The translations under genes and the position numbers were made by a program. DNA of 64,000 nucleotides from Desulfovibrio gilichinskyi. GTDB lineage: Bacteria > Desulfobacterota > Desulfovibrionia > Desulfovibrionales > Desulfovibrionaceae. How positions within the stretch are numbered: position 1 is the stretch's first letter; each line of letters opens with the position of its first letter. The stretch is from contig NZ_FWZU01000004.1 in NCBI RefSeq assembly GCF_900177375.1, positions 434,001 through 498,000 on the forward strand, written 5' to 3'. Below, in pieces: positions 1 through 8,879 of the stretch. The notes beneath the pieces are model-generated. The model did not search any database. It was not told the origin of the DNA and saw only the letters and a list, made by a program, of their open reading frames with translations.

Positions 1-310
1 ACCAAGGCCAGAAAAACAGATGAATCAAAGACCCGATACCCTGCGGGGACAGAATCCCGGTGATGAACCAGATTCCAACGCCTGTAACTGCTCCGATAGA
101 AGTGGTCACGACCACCACAGGGCCAAGCAAAGAACGCGCGGAGTCCTGCCAGAACCGGCCATGCCCGAGGGTGTGGATGGTTTGAAACAGGACAATCATG
201 AATGTTGTGCCGATGGCCAAAGCATGGCTGATCAGCACGTGAATCACAGCGTTTAAGGCGATGGTCATCCCGTCGCCAAGTACAGGGATATGCAGCACAG
301 GGAAAGTCAT
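1..310 (-). CDS. Quinol oxidase subunit I-like membrane protein (5' part, cut by window edge)
   Basis: The first ~103 residues, read leftwards from an ATG at 308-310, are very hydrophobic and contain at least two membrane spans. They include histidines inside helices (HVLISHALAIG) and the segment GAVTGVGIWF. This resembles short proteins annotated as cytochrome bd-type quinol oxidase subunit I, which sit in the membrane and pass electrons from quinol to a partner. The ATG overlaps the stop of the upstream cytochrome c gene by 4 bp (ATGA), so the two are translationally coupled and probably form one redox module. The gene runs off the left edge, so length and haem ligands cannot be checked. 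Another haem-b or NrfD-like membrane subunit is possible. Confidence 0.5.
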   Translation of the reverse strand, partial: MTFPVLHIPVLGDGMTIALNAVIHVLISHALAIGTTFMIVLFQTIHTLGHGRFWQDSARSLLGPVVVVTTSIGAVTGVGIWFITGILSPQGIGSLIHLFFWPW

Positions 311-1188
311 TTGCTTGCCTCCACCGGGAGCTTGATAACTCGCTTGATTTTGTTGGGATGGGTGGCAATGAATTTTGGGCGAGGTTGTTCGTGAACGTAA
401 GCAGTCACGTTCAAAGCCTCTTCTTTGGTTAAAGTAGGTGCTGATTTAGGCATAAAACGCCATGAAAAAACCGAGAAAGTTCTGACTCGATTCATGCCAG
501 CACCATCATTAAAGGATCCATCGCCCCAAAGCGGTGGTGCAATGGGCGTTCCGTAGCCGTCATTACCGTGACATCTGGCACAGACATCCTCATAAATTTT
601 CTTGCCGGCTATAACGTCCGGCGTGCTGTTGATACCGAGATCATGGGGGATTCCCAGCCACGGGGGATTGGAATAAATGGGTACTCCCTTGGAAATCCAT
701 TGATAGTAAACCAGCAGTGACTGCATAATCTGGCTGTCCGGAGCCGGAGCTTTGCCGTTCATGCTGCGTTCGAAGCAGCCCTGAGTACGCAGAGCCAGGT
801 CCGCAGTATATTCACGGCGGCCTCGATAAGCTGGATATTTAGCCCCCACGCCGACCAAAGAAAGGGTGTTTTTACTGCGCCCTCCGTCAAAATGGCAATT
901 GGTGCAAGCCAGGTTGTTGCCTACGTATTCTCCGGCATATTTTTGGGTTTCGGTCATGATCTTGTAGCCGAGCATAACTTGCTCACGGATGGATTCGGGT
1001 GCTTCTTCCAGCCCCGGAGGGTTGAAAAGCGGCCCTGATCCGATAACTGATTCACTGGAATTGGAAACGGCGGAATTGGCTATTCTGGGCTGGGTGGCAG
1101 TCCACTGGAAAAACATGGCAAGCCATGCTCCGAATCCTAATAGCAGGGTGACTAATGCGAGCGAGAAATATAACTTTTTATCGTTCAT
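307..1188 (-). CDS. TsdA-like dihaem cytochrome c
   Basis: A 293-residue protein with one N-terminal membrane anchor or signal (about residues 7-27) followed by two cytochrome c domains with haem motifs CTNCH and CARCH. The region after the first haem contains QGCFERSMNG, which matches the part of thiosulfate dehydrogenase/tetrathionate reductase TsdA where a cysteine ligates the catalytic haem. It is therefore probably a periplasmic, membrane-anchored TsdA-family enzyme interconverting thiosulfate and tetrathionate, or a close relative. The next gene starts inside its stop codon and encodes a quinol-oxidase-like membrane protein that could be its electron partner. Start supported by the AAGGAG-like sequence just upstream on the minus strand. 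Family assignment is good; the substrate is inference. Confidence 0.65.
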   Translation of the reverse strand: MNDKKLYFSLALVTLLLGFGAWLAMFFQWTATQPRIANSAVSNSSESVIGSGPLFNPPGLEEAPESIREQVMLGYKIMTETQKYAGEYVGNNLACTNCHFDGGRSKNTLSLVGVGAKYPAYRGRREYTADLALRTQGCFERSMNGKAPAPDSQIMQSLLVYYQWISKGVPIYSNPPWLGIPHDLGINSTPDVIAGKKIYEDVCARCHGNDGYGTPIAPPLWGDGSFNDGAGMNRVRTFSVFSWRFMPKSAPTLTKEEALNVTAYVHEQPRPKFIATHPNKIKRVIKLPVEASK

Positions 1189-1433
1189 ATTATAACTCCT
1201 TTTGGAACTCGTGGAGATCTGAAGGCAAACAGTCCGAAAATAAGCGCGAAGTTGACTTGAAAGCAGGATTATAAAATTTGCCCGAAGTTTGATTGTAAGA
1301 GTCGGCGACGGGAATTTAATAATACAGAGAATAGCGAAGATTATGGATACAAATAGCAGTATTCAAATAATTCGGCAACTTTTCCCCTGCAAAATTATTA
1401 TAAACATCGAAGGATCGGGGGCTTAGAAGTAGA

Positions 1434-2090
1434 TTAGCTTTGACCGTTGAGGTAGACTTTGCGATTTTGGACCAGATTAAGGAATGCGGTTCGAGCTGGA
1501 TTGTCCCTAACCGTATTCCAGCAGATCAGGAGAGGAATAGGGGATGGAGACGGGATAATAGGTACAAAGGACAATTGATTTTCGCGCAAGTTTAGGACTC
1601 CTTCCGGTACTATGCTCACACCTTGTTCAGCCGCTACCATCATAAGTAACGTGTTCATAAGGTCCGGTGTGTGCATAACGATTGGAGAGAAGCCGCTTTC
1701 ACGACACATTGAGATTACATGGTCGTAAAGGCTCACGGCTACCGGACGATCTAAAAGCACAAATTGCTCTGCAGCCAGTTCTGAAAGCCGGAGACTGGTA
1801 CGTCCTGCTAGAGGGTGTGTCTCAGGTAACACTGCAAGTAAACGTTCCTCGAAAAGAATTACACTTTTAAGATATTGATAACCTGAAGGTAATGGACGTG
1901 TGAACCCCACATCTATTTCGTTCCGAGCGAAGGCTTCAAGTTGTTTATCCGGAGTCAATTCCTTTAATTGCACCGTCACTGCCTGGTGTGTTACCCGGAA
2001 GCGACGAATAAGATCCGGCAGAAAAAACATTGTCGGAGCTGAGAAAAATACGATTGCCAGCCTGCCTTCCTCGCCCCGAGAAAACATTCC
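1434..2090 (-). pseudogene. LysR-family regulator remnant lacking its DNA-binding domain
   Basis: The reading frame encodes a nearly complete LysR effector-binding domain, beginning around RGEEGRLAIVF and running through PDLIRRFR and EIDVGF to the C-terminus. The ~90-residue N-terminal helix-turn-helix and linker helix of the family are missing. In-frame sequence before residue ~20 does not look like LysR, and the DNA there instead becomes an MFS transporter on the other strand. Without the DNA-binding part it cannot act as a normal LysR regulator, so I call it a 5'-deleted pseudogene. A protein starting at 2141 could still be translated, but I see no good ribosome binding site. Confidence 0.8.
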
Positions 2091-2111
2091 AGATCCGCAA
2101 TTTGAGTGCTC

Positions 2112-2513
2112 AATGCTGGCTGCTCCCTTTGCCGGGCGCATTGCAGATCAAAAAGGTCCGGAGCTGGTCAACAGGCTTGGAGCAGGGTTAACGGCTGTAT
2201 CCTTCGCCTTGATGTTTATTATGCCCGCCCTTTCTCCACAGCTTCAACTCTGTATGCTCGGCATAGCTGCAGTTGGGTTCGATCTTGGCGCACAAACTTC
2301 ACTTATTGCTCATCAAACTATCATTTACGCTCTTGACCCAGATGCGCGCAGCAGACTCAATGCAGTCCTTTTCGTAGGAATGTTCACGGGTATGTCGCTT
2401 GGATCAGCTCTCGGAAGTGCTCTTCAGGGTCATTGGGGATGGTCAGCCGTGACTGTTCTTGCAAGATCAGCTGCGTTTAACGTTAAAAGGCAGCAGTCGT
2501 GCAGGACATGTTT
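2112..2513 (+). pseudogene. MFS transporter remnant (C-terminal half only)
   Basis: The frame starting near 2115 encodes APFAGRIADQKGPELV, then hydrophobic helices with GFDLGAQTSLIAHQ, DPDARSRLNAVLFVGMF and the final GHWGWSAVTVLA. These are typical of the last five or six helices of a YnfM/AraJ-like drug-efflux MFS protein. The first half of the ~390-residue protein is missing and the extreme C-terminus appears degraded after about 2465. It abuts the LysR remnant head to head within about 25 bp. This suggests that one deletion removed the shared promoter region and both 5' halves of a divergent LysR-MFS pair. Confidence 0.8.
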
Positions 2514-2641
2514 GCAGGAAAGACGTGGTAAAAAAAAATACTTTCTTTCAAGTTTTATTTTTTTAGTTTATAAAATTATTATTGACCTTATCACCTAAAT
2601 GCTAAGTATGATTGCCGTGCTTAAAAAAATGTGGAGAATAT

Positions 2642-5600
2642 ATGTATTTTCTTGATAGAATGACGATTAAATCAAAACTGATCGCCGCGTTTATGGCTAT
2701 CACTGTTGTTCTGATTTTTTTCGGTTCTTTTATCCTTATTGAGATGGAGACTCTGGGGGATCTCACAACAACACTATACGAACACCCACTCAGAGTATCT
2801 AATGCTGCTCAGTCCGCCCATAAGAGAGTTCTCCGCATACAGAGTTTGATGAAGGACATTATCTATTCAAAAAACGAGATTGATCTTCAGGAACAAATGG
2901 CTAACATCCAACAGGGTGAAAAGGAGGTTTTGGAGCAGCTTAACATTGTACAAAAATATATTCTTGGAGAGCAGGGAAGAGCATTGGAGGATGATGTTCG
3001 TCGAACTTTTTTCAAGTGGAAAAATCTCAGGATTGAAATAATATCTCTTCTTCGTGAGCATAAGCGTGAAGAAGCTCTGCAAAAATTTCAACTTGAGAAT
3101 GCAGATATGGTCAATGTCATTGAACTCAATATGCAGGGCCTAACGGCTTATGCTCGGAACAAAGCTGATGGATTCATGAGTGATGCTAATAAAGCCCGGG
3201 AAAATATTACTTTCAACACCATCATTCTGCTCGGCCTTCTTGTGCTGTTTTTCTATTTTGTAAGTTCAATATTAATTAAAAATATTATAGGAAGGATAAA
3301 TGACCTTCAGTCGACAATCTACAAAATAACGGAGTCGGGAAACCTTAATGAGATTGAGGTAATCGGAGATAATGAACTGTCTAAGCTGGCCGTTAGTTTT
3401 AACGGCCTGATTCGCTCGCTGTCCAGTCAGTTATGGCTTCGGGAAGGGCTTAACAAACTTAATGACGAACTTACCGGAGCCTCGTCACCTTTATTGCTTG
3501 CAGAATCTGTTTTAAAATTTCTTGCCGATCATATGCAGGCCAGTACAGGAGCTTTTTTCATATATGATGAGGAAAAAAAGAACAGCTCAATGCTGGCTTC
3601 CTATGCCATGGCAGAAAGTAATAAGTTTTCCAGAGAATTTACTGATGGTGACGGGATTGTCGGACAGGTCGCCAAAGAGAGAAGTCCGAAGATATTGACG
3701 ATTGTGAGCAGAGATGAAGGGCTTATTCAGTCTGGAACCGTCTCTAGGGTGCCTAATACTATCTTTGTTTCACCATTACTTTTTGCCGATAACCTTCTGG
3801 GTGTTTTAGAGGTGACTTCCTTTCAGGAATTCGGAACTGTCGAACAGGCTTTTATGAAGACTGCTTGCCATAATATAGCCACTTCTTTGAGTAATATACT
3901 TCAGCGTGAAGAGATAGATGCTCTTTATGCTGAAGCCCGGATACAGAATACCGAGCTTTTCAATGCCGGAGAAAAGGCCCGTAAAGCCACTGAAGAGATT
4001 GAATTAAGAAACACAGAACTTCGCATTCGGTCGGAAGAACTTAAGTTGCAGGCCAATCTTCTAAGCTCCCAGAAAAAGGAGCTTGAAGTAAAACAGGTAC
4101 AGGTGGAAGCGGCAGACCGTCTGAAATCGGAATTTCTTTCCAACATGAGCCATGAGCTGCGTACTCCGCTGAACAGTATTTTGGCTCTTTCACAGCTGAT
4201 GCAGATTAAAGGAACCGGTAAGGATGAAAAAAAAGAGGCCGAATATCTTCATGTTATTGAGAGGAATGGAAAACATCTGCTCTCGTTGATCAACGATATT
4301 CTGGACCTTTCAAAAATTGAATCCGGGCGCATGGATTTATTTCTTAATAACTTTTCCCCGGCTGAACTGCTGGAAGATGTCTCCACAACGATACGCCCGA
4401 TGGCAGAGCGTAAATCTTTGTCTTTCATTGTTAAAATTGATTACTACCAAAGTATGTTCTCCGACAGGGACAAGATTCGGCAGATATTGCTGAATCTTAT
4501 GTCGAACGCTGTTAAATTTTCAGATAAGGGAACGATTGAAGTCCTGCTGACTACTGAGGAAGAGCATCTGGTTCTCCATGTGAAAGACACTGGAATCGGC
4601 ATAGCCATTGAAAATCAGGAAGCTATTTTTGATGAGTTTAGGCAGGTGGACGGATCTACATCTCGTAAGCATGAAGGGACTGGTTTAGGTCTTGCGATAT
4701 GCAGAAAATTGGCAAACATGCTTGAAGGCGAGTTGAAAGTCGCTTCGGAGCTTGGCCAAGGCAGCACCTTCACCCTGCGTCTTCCGCTTCGTTTAGCCGA
4801 TAGTGGGAAAACACAAAGTAGTTCCGCAGAGGCCCGCAACAGTGAATCCGAACATTCCCTTAATACTGTTTTGGTGGTTGATGACGATCCTAATTCGCGC
4901 GAAATTGTCATGAAGCATCTTGTAAAAGCCGGGTATGGGGTACTTGAAGCTGATAATGGCAAACGTGCTCTTGAGATTGCCGCTAATCACTCTCTGGTGG
5001 GCATTATACTGGATATTTTTATGCCCGGAATGGACGGCTGGGAAACGTTGAACATGCTCAAGAAAAATCCGTCTACAAGAGATATTCCAGTAATTATAGT
5101 ATCAATAAGTAATGATTCGACCACCGGATATGTCCTTGGAGCAAACGCTCATCTGACTAAGCCGGTCGATAAAGAACAGCTTTTGAACGAGATCAGCAAA
5201 CTTAAAGGACAGAAGCCATCACAAATACAAAGTATTCTTATTGTTGATGACGAAGAGAATGATCGGATGCTTTTATCGAATACTTTGCGGGAAGCCGGGT
5301 ATGACACCATAGAGGCAGACAGCGGGCAGTCCGGTCTGGATAAAGCTGTAAGCTTGCTTCCGGATGTTATGACTCTGGATTTGCTGATGCCGGAAATGGA
5401 TGGTTTTCAGATGCTGGAGAAAATCAGCAAGCTTCCACAGTTAAGTTATCTGCCTGTAATAGTAATAACAGCCAAAGATCTTAGCATCAGTGAGCACCAA
5501 AAGCTTCTGGAACGGTCCAGGGCTATTGTCCAGAAAGGTGACCTCGATGTTAAAATACTGCTTCAAAAATTAGAGAATGAACTTGATGATCTCCGCCGGC

Positions 5601-6445
5601 AGAAATTTGAACACAGTTGCGAGGTGAAAGTTCTTGTTATTGAAGATAATGATATCGCAACCATGCAGATAGCTCGTCTTTTAAAGGAACTATGCTTCAG
5701 TATGAGCCATGCAGCATGCTTCCAAGACGCAGTGCTACTGGCGCAGCAGATTACCCCTGATCTTATAATACTGGATCTCATGATCTCAAGTTTCAATGTT
5801 TTCAAAACATTTGAAACTATCCGCTCCGAGCCTGATACAGAACATATTCCGGTCATAGTTCTTACAGGTAAAGATTTAAGCAGCGAAGTTCAAGCTGTCC
5901 TTAAGAACCGGAATGTCAGGCAGTTCAATCGTAAGGAACCTTTAGACAGGGAGCTACTTAAAGAGCTCATCCTTCAATCTGTGAATGATGGCGCGAAGCC
6001 CGCTTACGTGAATTTGAGCGGGCAGAAACTGATGGAGATAGAATTGCCTGATAACCGTTTCAATAAACCGTTCGGGAAGGGGAAGGTTATTGTTGTTGTA
6101 GAGGACAACGAGGATAATGTTATTACCCTCAAGGCCATTCTGGAAGATTTTCAAGGTGAAATTCATGTTGCTTATGACGGTGAAAGCGGATTGAAGATAA
6201 TTCATGAGATCAGGCCTGATCTTGTGCTGATGGATATTCAGTTACCTGGCATAAACGGACTGGAGGCCACTTCCTCCATTAAAAAATCTCAGGAATTGGC
6301 GCATATACCTGTAATTGCTGTTACTGCCAGAGCTATGAAAGACGATAGAAAAAAGATTATGGAAGCAGGATGTGACGGGCTGTTAACTAAACCATATGAT
6401 GTTGAAAATTTGCGTAAAATTCTTTTAAAATGGTTAATGTTATAG
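2642..6445 (+). CDS. Membrane hybrid histidine kinase with GAF and four receiver domains
   Basis: A 1267-residue kinase. In order: membrane helix (~10-30), periplasmic four-helix-type sensor region with many charged heptads, second helix (~185-208), HAMP, GAF (~280-430), coiled coil, HisKA with phospho-accepting H504 in NMSHELRTP, HATPase (N box NLMSNAVKFSDKG, DTGIGI, GTGLGLAI), and four receiver domains. The receivers lie around nt 4865-5205 (LDIFMPGMDG), 5230-5560 (LDLLMPEMDG), 5625-5960 (LDLMISS, the least typical) and 6085-6435 (MDIQLPGING). I chose the ATG at 2642, not an upstream in-frame one at 2612, because GGAGA lies 5 nt before it. A second kinase follows after 16 bp, so they probably form one operon. 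The signal sensed is unknown. Confidence 0.9.
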   Translation: MYFLDRMTIKSKLIAAFMAITVVLIFFGSFILIEMETLGDLTTTLYEHPLRVSNAAQSAHKRVLRIQSLMKDIIYSKNEIDLQEQMANIQQGEKEVLEQLNIVQKYILGEQGRALEDDVRRTFFKWKNLRIEIISLLREHKREEALQKFQLENADMVNVIELNMQGLTAYARNKADGFMSDANKARENITFNTIILLGLLVLFFYFVSSILIKNIIGRINDLQSTIYKITESGNLNEIEVIGDNELSKLAVSFNGLIRSLSSQLWLREGLNKLNDELTGASSPLLLAESVLKFLADHMQASTGAFFIYDEEKKNSSMLASYAMAESNKFSREFTDGDGIVGQVAKERSPKILTIVSRDEGLIQSGTVSRVPNTIFVSPLLFADNLLGVLEVTSFQEFGTVEQAFMKTACHNIATSLSNILQREEIDALYAEARIQNTELFNAGEKARKATEEIELRNTELRIRSEELKLQANLLSSQKKELEVKQVQVEAADRLKSEFLSNMSHELRTPLNSILALSQLMQIKGTGKDEKKEAEYLHVIERNGKHLLSLINDILDLSKIESGRMDLFLNNFSPAELLEDVSTTIRPMAERKSLSFIVKIDYYQSMFSDRDKIRQILLNLMSNAVKFSDKGTIEVLLTTEEEHLVLHVKDTGIGIAIENQEAIFDEFRQVDGSTSRKHEGTGLGLAICRKLANMLEGELKVASELGQGSTFTLRLPLRLADSGKTQSSSAEARNSESEHSLNTVLVVDDDPNSREIVMKHLVKAGYGVLEADNGKRALEIAANHSLVGIILDIFMPGMDGWETLNMLKKNPSTRDIPVIIVSISNDSTTGYVLGANAHLTKPVDKEQLLNEISKLKGQKPSQIQSILIVDDEENDRMLLSNTLREAGYDTIEADSGQSGLDKAVSLLPDVMTLDLLMPEMDGFQMLEKISKLPQLSYLPVIVITAKDLSISEHQKLLERSRAIVQKGDLDVKILLQKLENELDDLRRQKFEHSCEVKVLVIEDNDIATMQIARLLKELCFSMSHAACFQDAVLLAQQITPDLIILDLMISSFNVFKTFETIRSEPDTEHIPVIVLTGKDLSSEVQAVLKNRNVRQFNRKEPLDRELLKELILQSVNDGAKPAYVNLSGQKLMEIELPDNRFNKPFGKGKVIVVVEDNEDNVITLKAILEDFQGEIHVAYDGESGLKIIHEIRPDLVLMDIQLPGINGLEATSSIKKSQELAHIPVIAVTARAMKDDRKKIMEAGCDGLLTKPYDVENLRKILLKWLML

Positions 6446-6461
6446 TCCTCAGGAGATAGTC

Positions 6462-8822
6462 ATGCTTAAATCAATTCTTGTCATTGACGACCAGCAGGAA
6501 AATTTATTTATCTTGGAAGAAATGCTCAATGAGTTTCTCCCTTCTATAAAAGTTATTACTGCACTTGGAGCCCAAGAAGGAATGCAAAAACTTGGTCAGG
6601 ATGTAGGGGTTGTTATCTCTGATGTTCAGATGCCAAGTAAAAATGGAATTGAGTTATGTAAAAGTATTAAAGATAATCCGGAATATAAGGACATTTCCAT
6701 TCTGCTAATCACTGCCCACCAGTCCACTCCTTCAATGCGTGTACAGGCCATGAAGGCCGGCGCACTGGATTTTATATCCCGTCCTATCGACACCAATGAA
6801 CTTGTCGCCAAAGTCAATGTGGCGTTGAAGGTTCATTACAAGGAACATGGCTTACGCCATGAACGCGACGAATTGTCTACCAAGGTAGAAGTTACAGGTC
6901 AAAAACTCAAGGCTGCGGACCGTCAGTATAAGACTCTTTTTGACAATGCTAATGATGCAATTTTTATACTTGATACGGATGGGGATATTCTTGAGGCCAA
7001 TCCAGAAGCCCATGCTATTCTTGGGTATAATCATAATGTACTTGTAGGTAGATCCGTAAAAGAAATCTTGAACAAACATGACGCAGGACTGCTTCTAAGT
7101 AGCATCGCCCTTACCGGTGAAGTGAATATTTCATCCGAATTTGTTGTTTTTGACAGGACTCGTATTCCAATTGAAATTCGCAGTCGCTTGGTGGAACTAA
7201 GTGAAAATAAAGTCATTTTGGCTATTGCCCGGGATGTAACAAGACAAAAGATGGCTGAGCAGGTCATTAAAGAAAGCGAAAAGCATTTTCGCCTTCTCTA
7301 CACCGATGCCCCTGTAGCATATCAATCTTTGAACGGCTTCGGTGAATTTCTTGATGTAAACTTACGCTTTACAGAAACTCTCGGCTATACGGCTAAGGAT
7401 GTTGTCGGCAAACCATTTGTGAGTATTTTACACCCTGACTGTAGGGGGGATTTTGCAAATCAGTTTTCCAAGATCAGCTCCATAAGTGAACTTAAAGGTC
7501 TTGAACTGCGAATTCTTAAAAAGAACTCGGAAGAGGTCTTGGTAGCCTTCAACGCACGTGTGGCCTCTTCGGGAGTCGGAACTTTCCAGCAGGTTCATTG
7601 TGTTTTTCACGATATAACCAAAGAGCGTAATACTGAAAAGGCTATAATCAAAGCCAAGGAAGCCGCAGAAAAGGCAAGTCGCAGTAAATCTGAATTTCTG
7701 GCCAACATGAGCCATGAAATCAGAACTCCCCTGAACGGTATTATGGGTATGATGCAATTGCTGCAAAGCAGTGATCTTAAAAATGAGCAAATCCGTTACG
7801 TAACTATGGCCATTCAATCTTCCAGACGACTCACAAGTCTTCTCTCCGATATTTTAGACCTTTCGCGAGTGGAAGCAGGTAAAATGAATATCAGCTATGA
7901 GAAGTTTGAACTGACGGATATTTTACATCAACTCTCGGAGATGTATTGTGCGGTGGCCAGTCAGAGCGGAGTAGAGCTGATTTTGAGTATAGATCCGAAT
8001 GTCCCGCACTACGTAATTGGTGACAGTGTCCGCCTGCAACAGGTTCTTACTAATCTGCTTGGGAATTCATTGAAGTTTACTACTGAGGGAAAGATAACTG
8101 TAGAAGCATACAAACTGCCTATTTCGAAGGAAAATATGGTAAAGATTCTGTTTTCTGTGAGCGATACGGGAGTAGGTATACCGGAAGGTAAAATTCAGGA
8201 TCTTTTTGTGCCTTTTTCTCAGGCCAGCGAAGGCTATACTCGCAAATATCAGGGTGCAGGGCTCGGCCTTTCAATTTGTAAAAGGCTTGTCAATATGATG
8301 GGAGGGGGGATGTCCTTGGAAAGTGAGGAGGGTAATGGAACAACTGTTCACTTCACTGCTCTTTTCGGGGGTGTCGATCAGGATTACATTCCATCACCGG
8401 CAGAAGTGCAGACAGAAATTATTCGCCAAGATCCTATGCGTATCCTTTTGGTAGAAGATGAGTTTATCAGTCGTCTTTCCGCGCAAAAGCAAATTGAGAA
8501 TCTTGACTGCCATGTCGTTGCTGTTGAAAATGGTTTACAGGCTCTTGAAAGCTTACAATCAGGTAGTTTTGACGTGGTGTTCATGGATATACAAATGCCG
8601 ACGATGGACGGCATAGAAGCGACAAAAGCTATTCGTCAGGGGCTGGCCGGAGTAAAAAACAGGGATGTATATATTATTGCCATGACAGCCTATGCAATGG
8701 AAGGAGACAAGAATATTTTTCTAGGGTCCAGCATGGATGACTATTTGGCTAAACCTGTTGAAATAGTTGATTTAGAGGCTACTCTAAACAGGGCCAGAAA
8801 TAAGCTCGCGCAGGGTATTTAA
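6462..8822 (+). CDS. Soluble hybrid histidine kinase REC-PAS-PAS-HisKA-HATPase-REC
   Basis: A 786-residue protein without membrane segments. It has an N-terminal receiver domain (ILVIDDQQEN, phospho-site D54 in SDVQMPSKNG, about residues 1-125), a short coiled coil, and two PAS domains (~145-270 and 275-400). These are followed by HisKA with H418 (NMSHEIRTP), HATPase ([23 protein letters not shown]) and a C-terminal receiver (ILLVEDEFISR, MDIQMPTMDG). It starts 16 bp after the preceding kinase with SD AGGAGA, so the two probably form a phosphorelay: the four-receiver kinase could pass phosphate to this protein's N-terminal receiver. No DNA-binding output protein is adjacent, so the final target is not visible. 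Confidence 0.9.
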   Translation: MLKSILVIDDQQENLFILEEMLNEFLPSIKVITALGAQEGMQKLGQDVGVVISDVQMPSKNGIELCKSIKDNPEYKDISILLITAHQSTPSMRVQAMKAGALDFISRPIDTNELVAKVNVALKVHYKEHGLRHERDELSTKVEVTGQKLKAADRQYKTLFDNANDAIFILDTDGDILEANPEAHAILGYNHNVLVGRSVKEILNKHDAGLLLSSIALTGEVNISSEFVVFDRTRIPIEIRSRLVELSENKVILAIARDVTRQKMAEQVIKESEKHFRLLYTDAPVAYQSLNGFGEFLDVNLRFTETLGYTAKDVVGKPFVSILHPDCRGDFANQFSKISSISELKGLELRILKKNSEEVLVAFNARVASSGVGTFQQVHCVFHDITKERNTEKAIIKAKEAAEKASRSKSEFLANMSHEIRTPLNGIMGMMQLLQSSDLKNEQIRYVTMAIQSSRRLTSLLSDILDLSRVEAGKMNISYEKFELTDILHQLSEMYCAVASQSGVELILSIDPNVPHYVIGDSVRLQQVLTNLLGNSLKFTTEGKITVEAYKLPISKENMVKILFSVSDTGVGIPEGKIQDLFVPFSQASEGYTRKYQGAGLGLSICKRLVNMMGGGMSLESEEGNGTTVHFTALFGGVDQDYIPSPAEVQTEIIRQDPMRILLVEDEFISRLSAQKQIENLDCHVVAVENGLQALESLQSGSFDVVFMDIQMPTMDGIEATKAIRQGLAGVKNRDVYIIAMTAYAMEGDKNIFLGSSMDDYLAKPVEIVDLEATLNRARNKLAQGI

Positions 8823-8879
8823 TCAGAAACTTATCTATGACGTCTACGAACATTGTATACTGGTAAGTTTTCTTTCTGC

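Noticed and set aside
20-256. 78-codon frame on the plus strand at the left edge
   Set aside because: Lies opposite the membrane-protein gene; hydrophilic composition is a reverse-strand artefact of hydrophobic codons.
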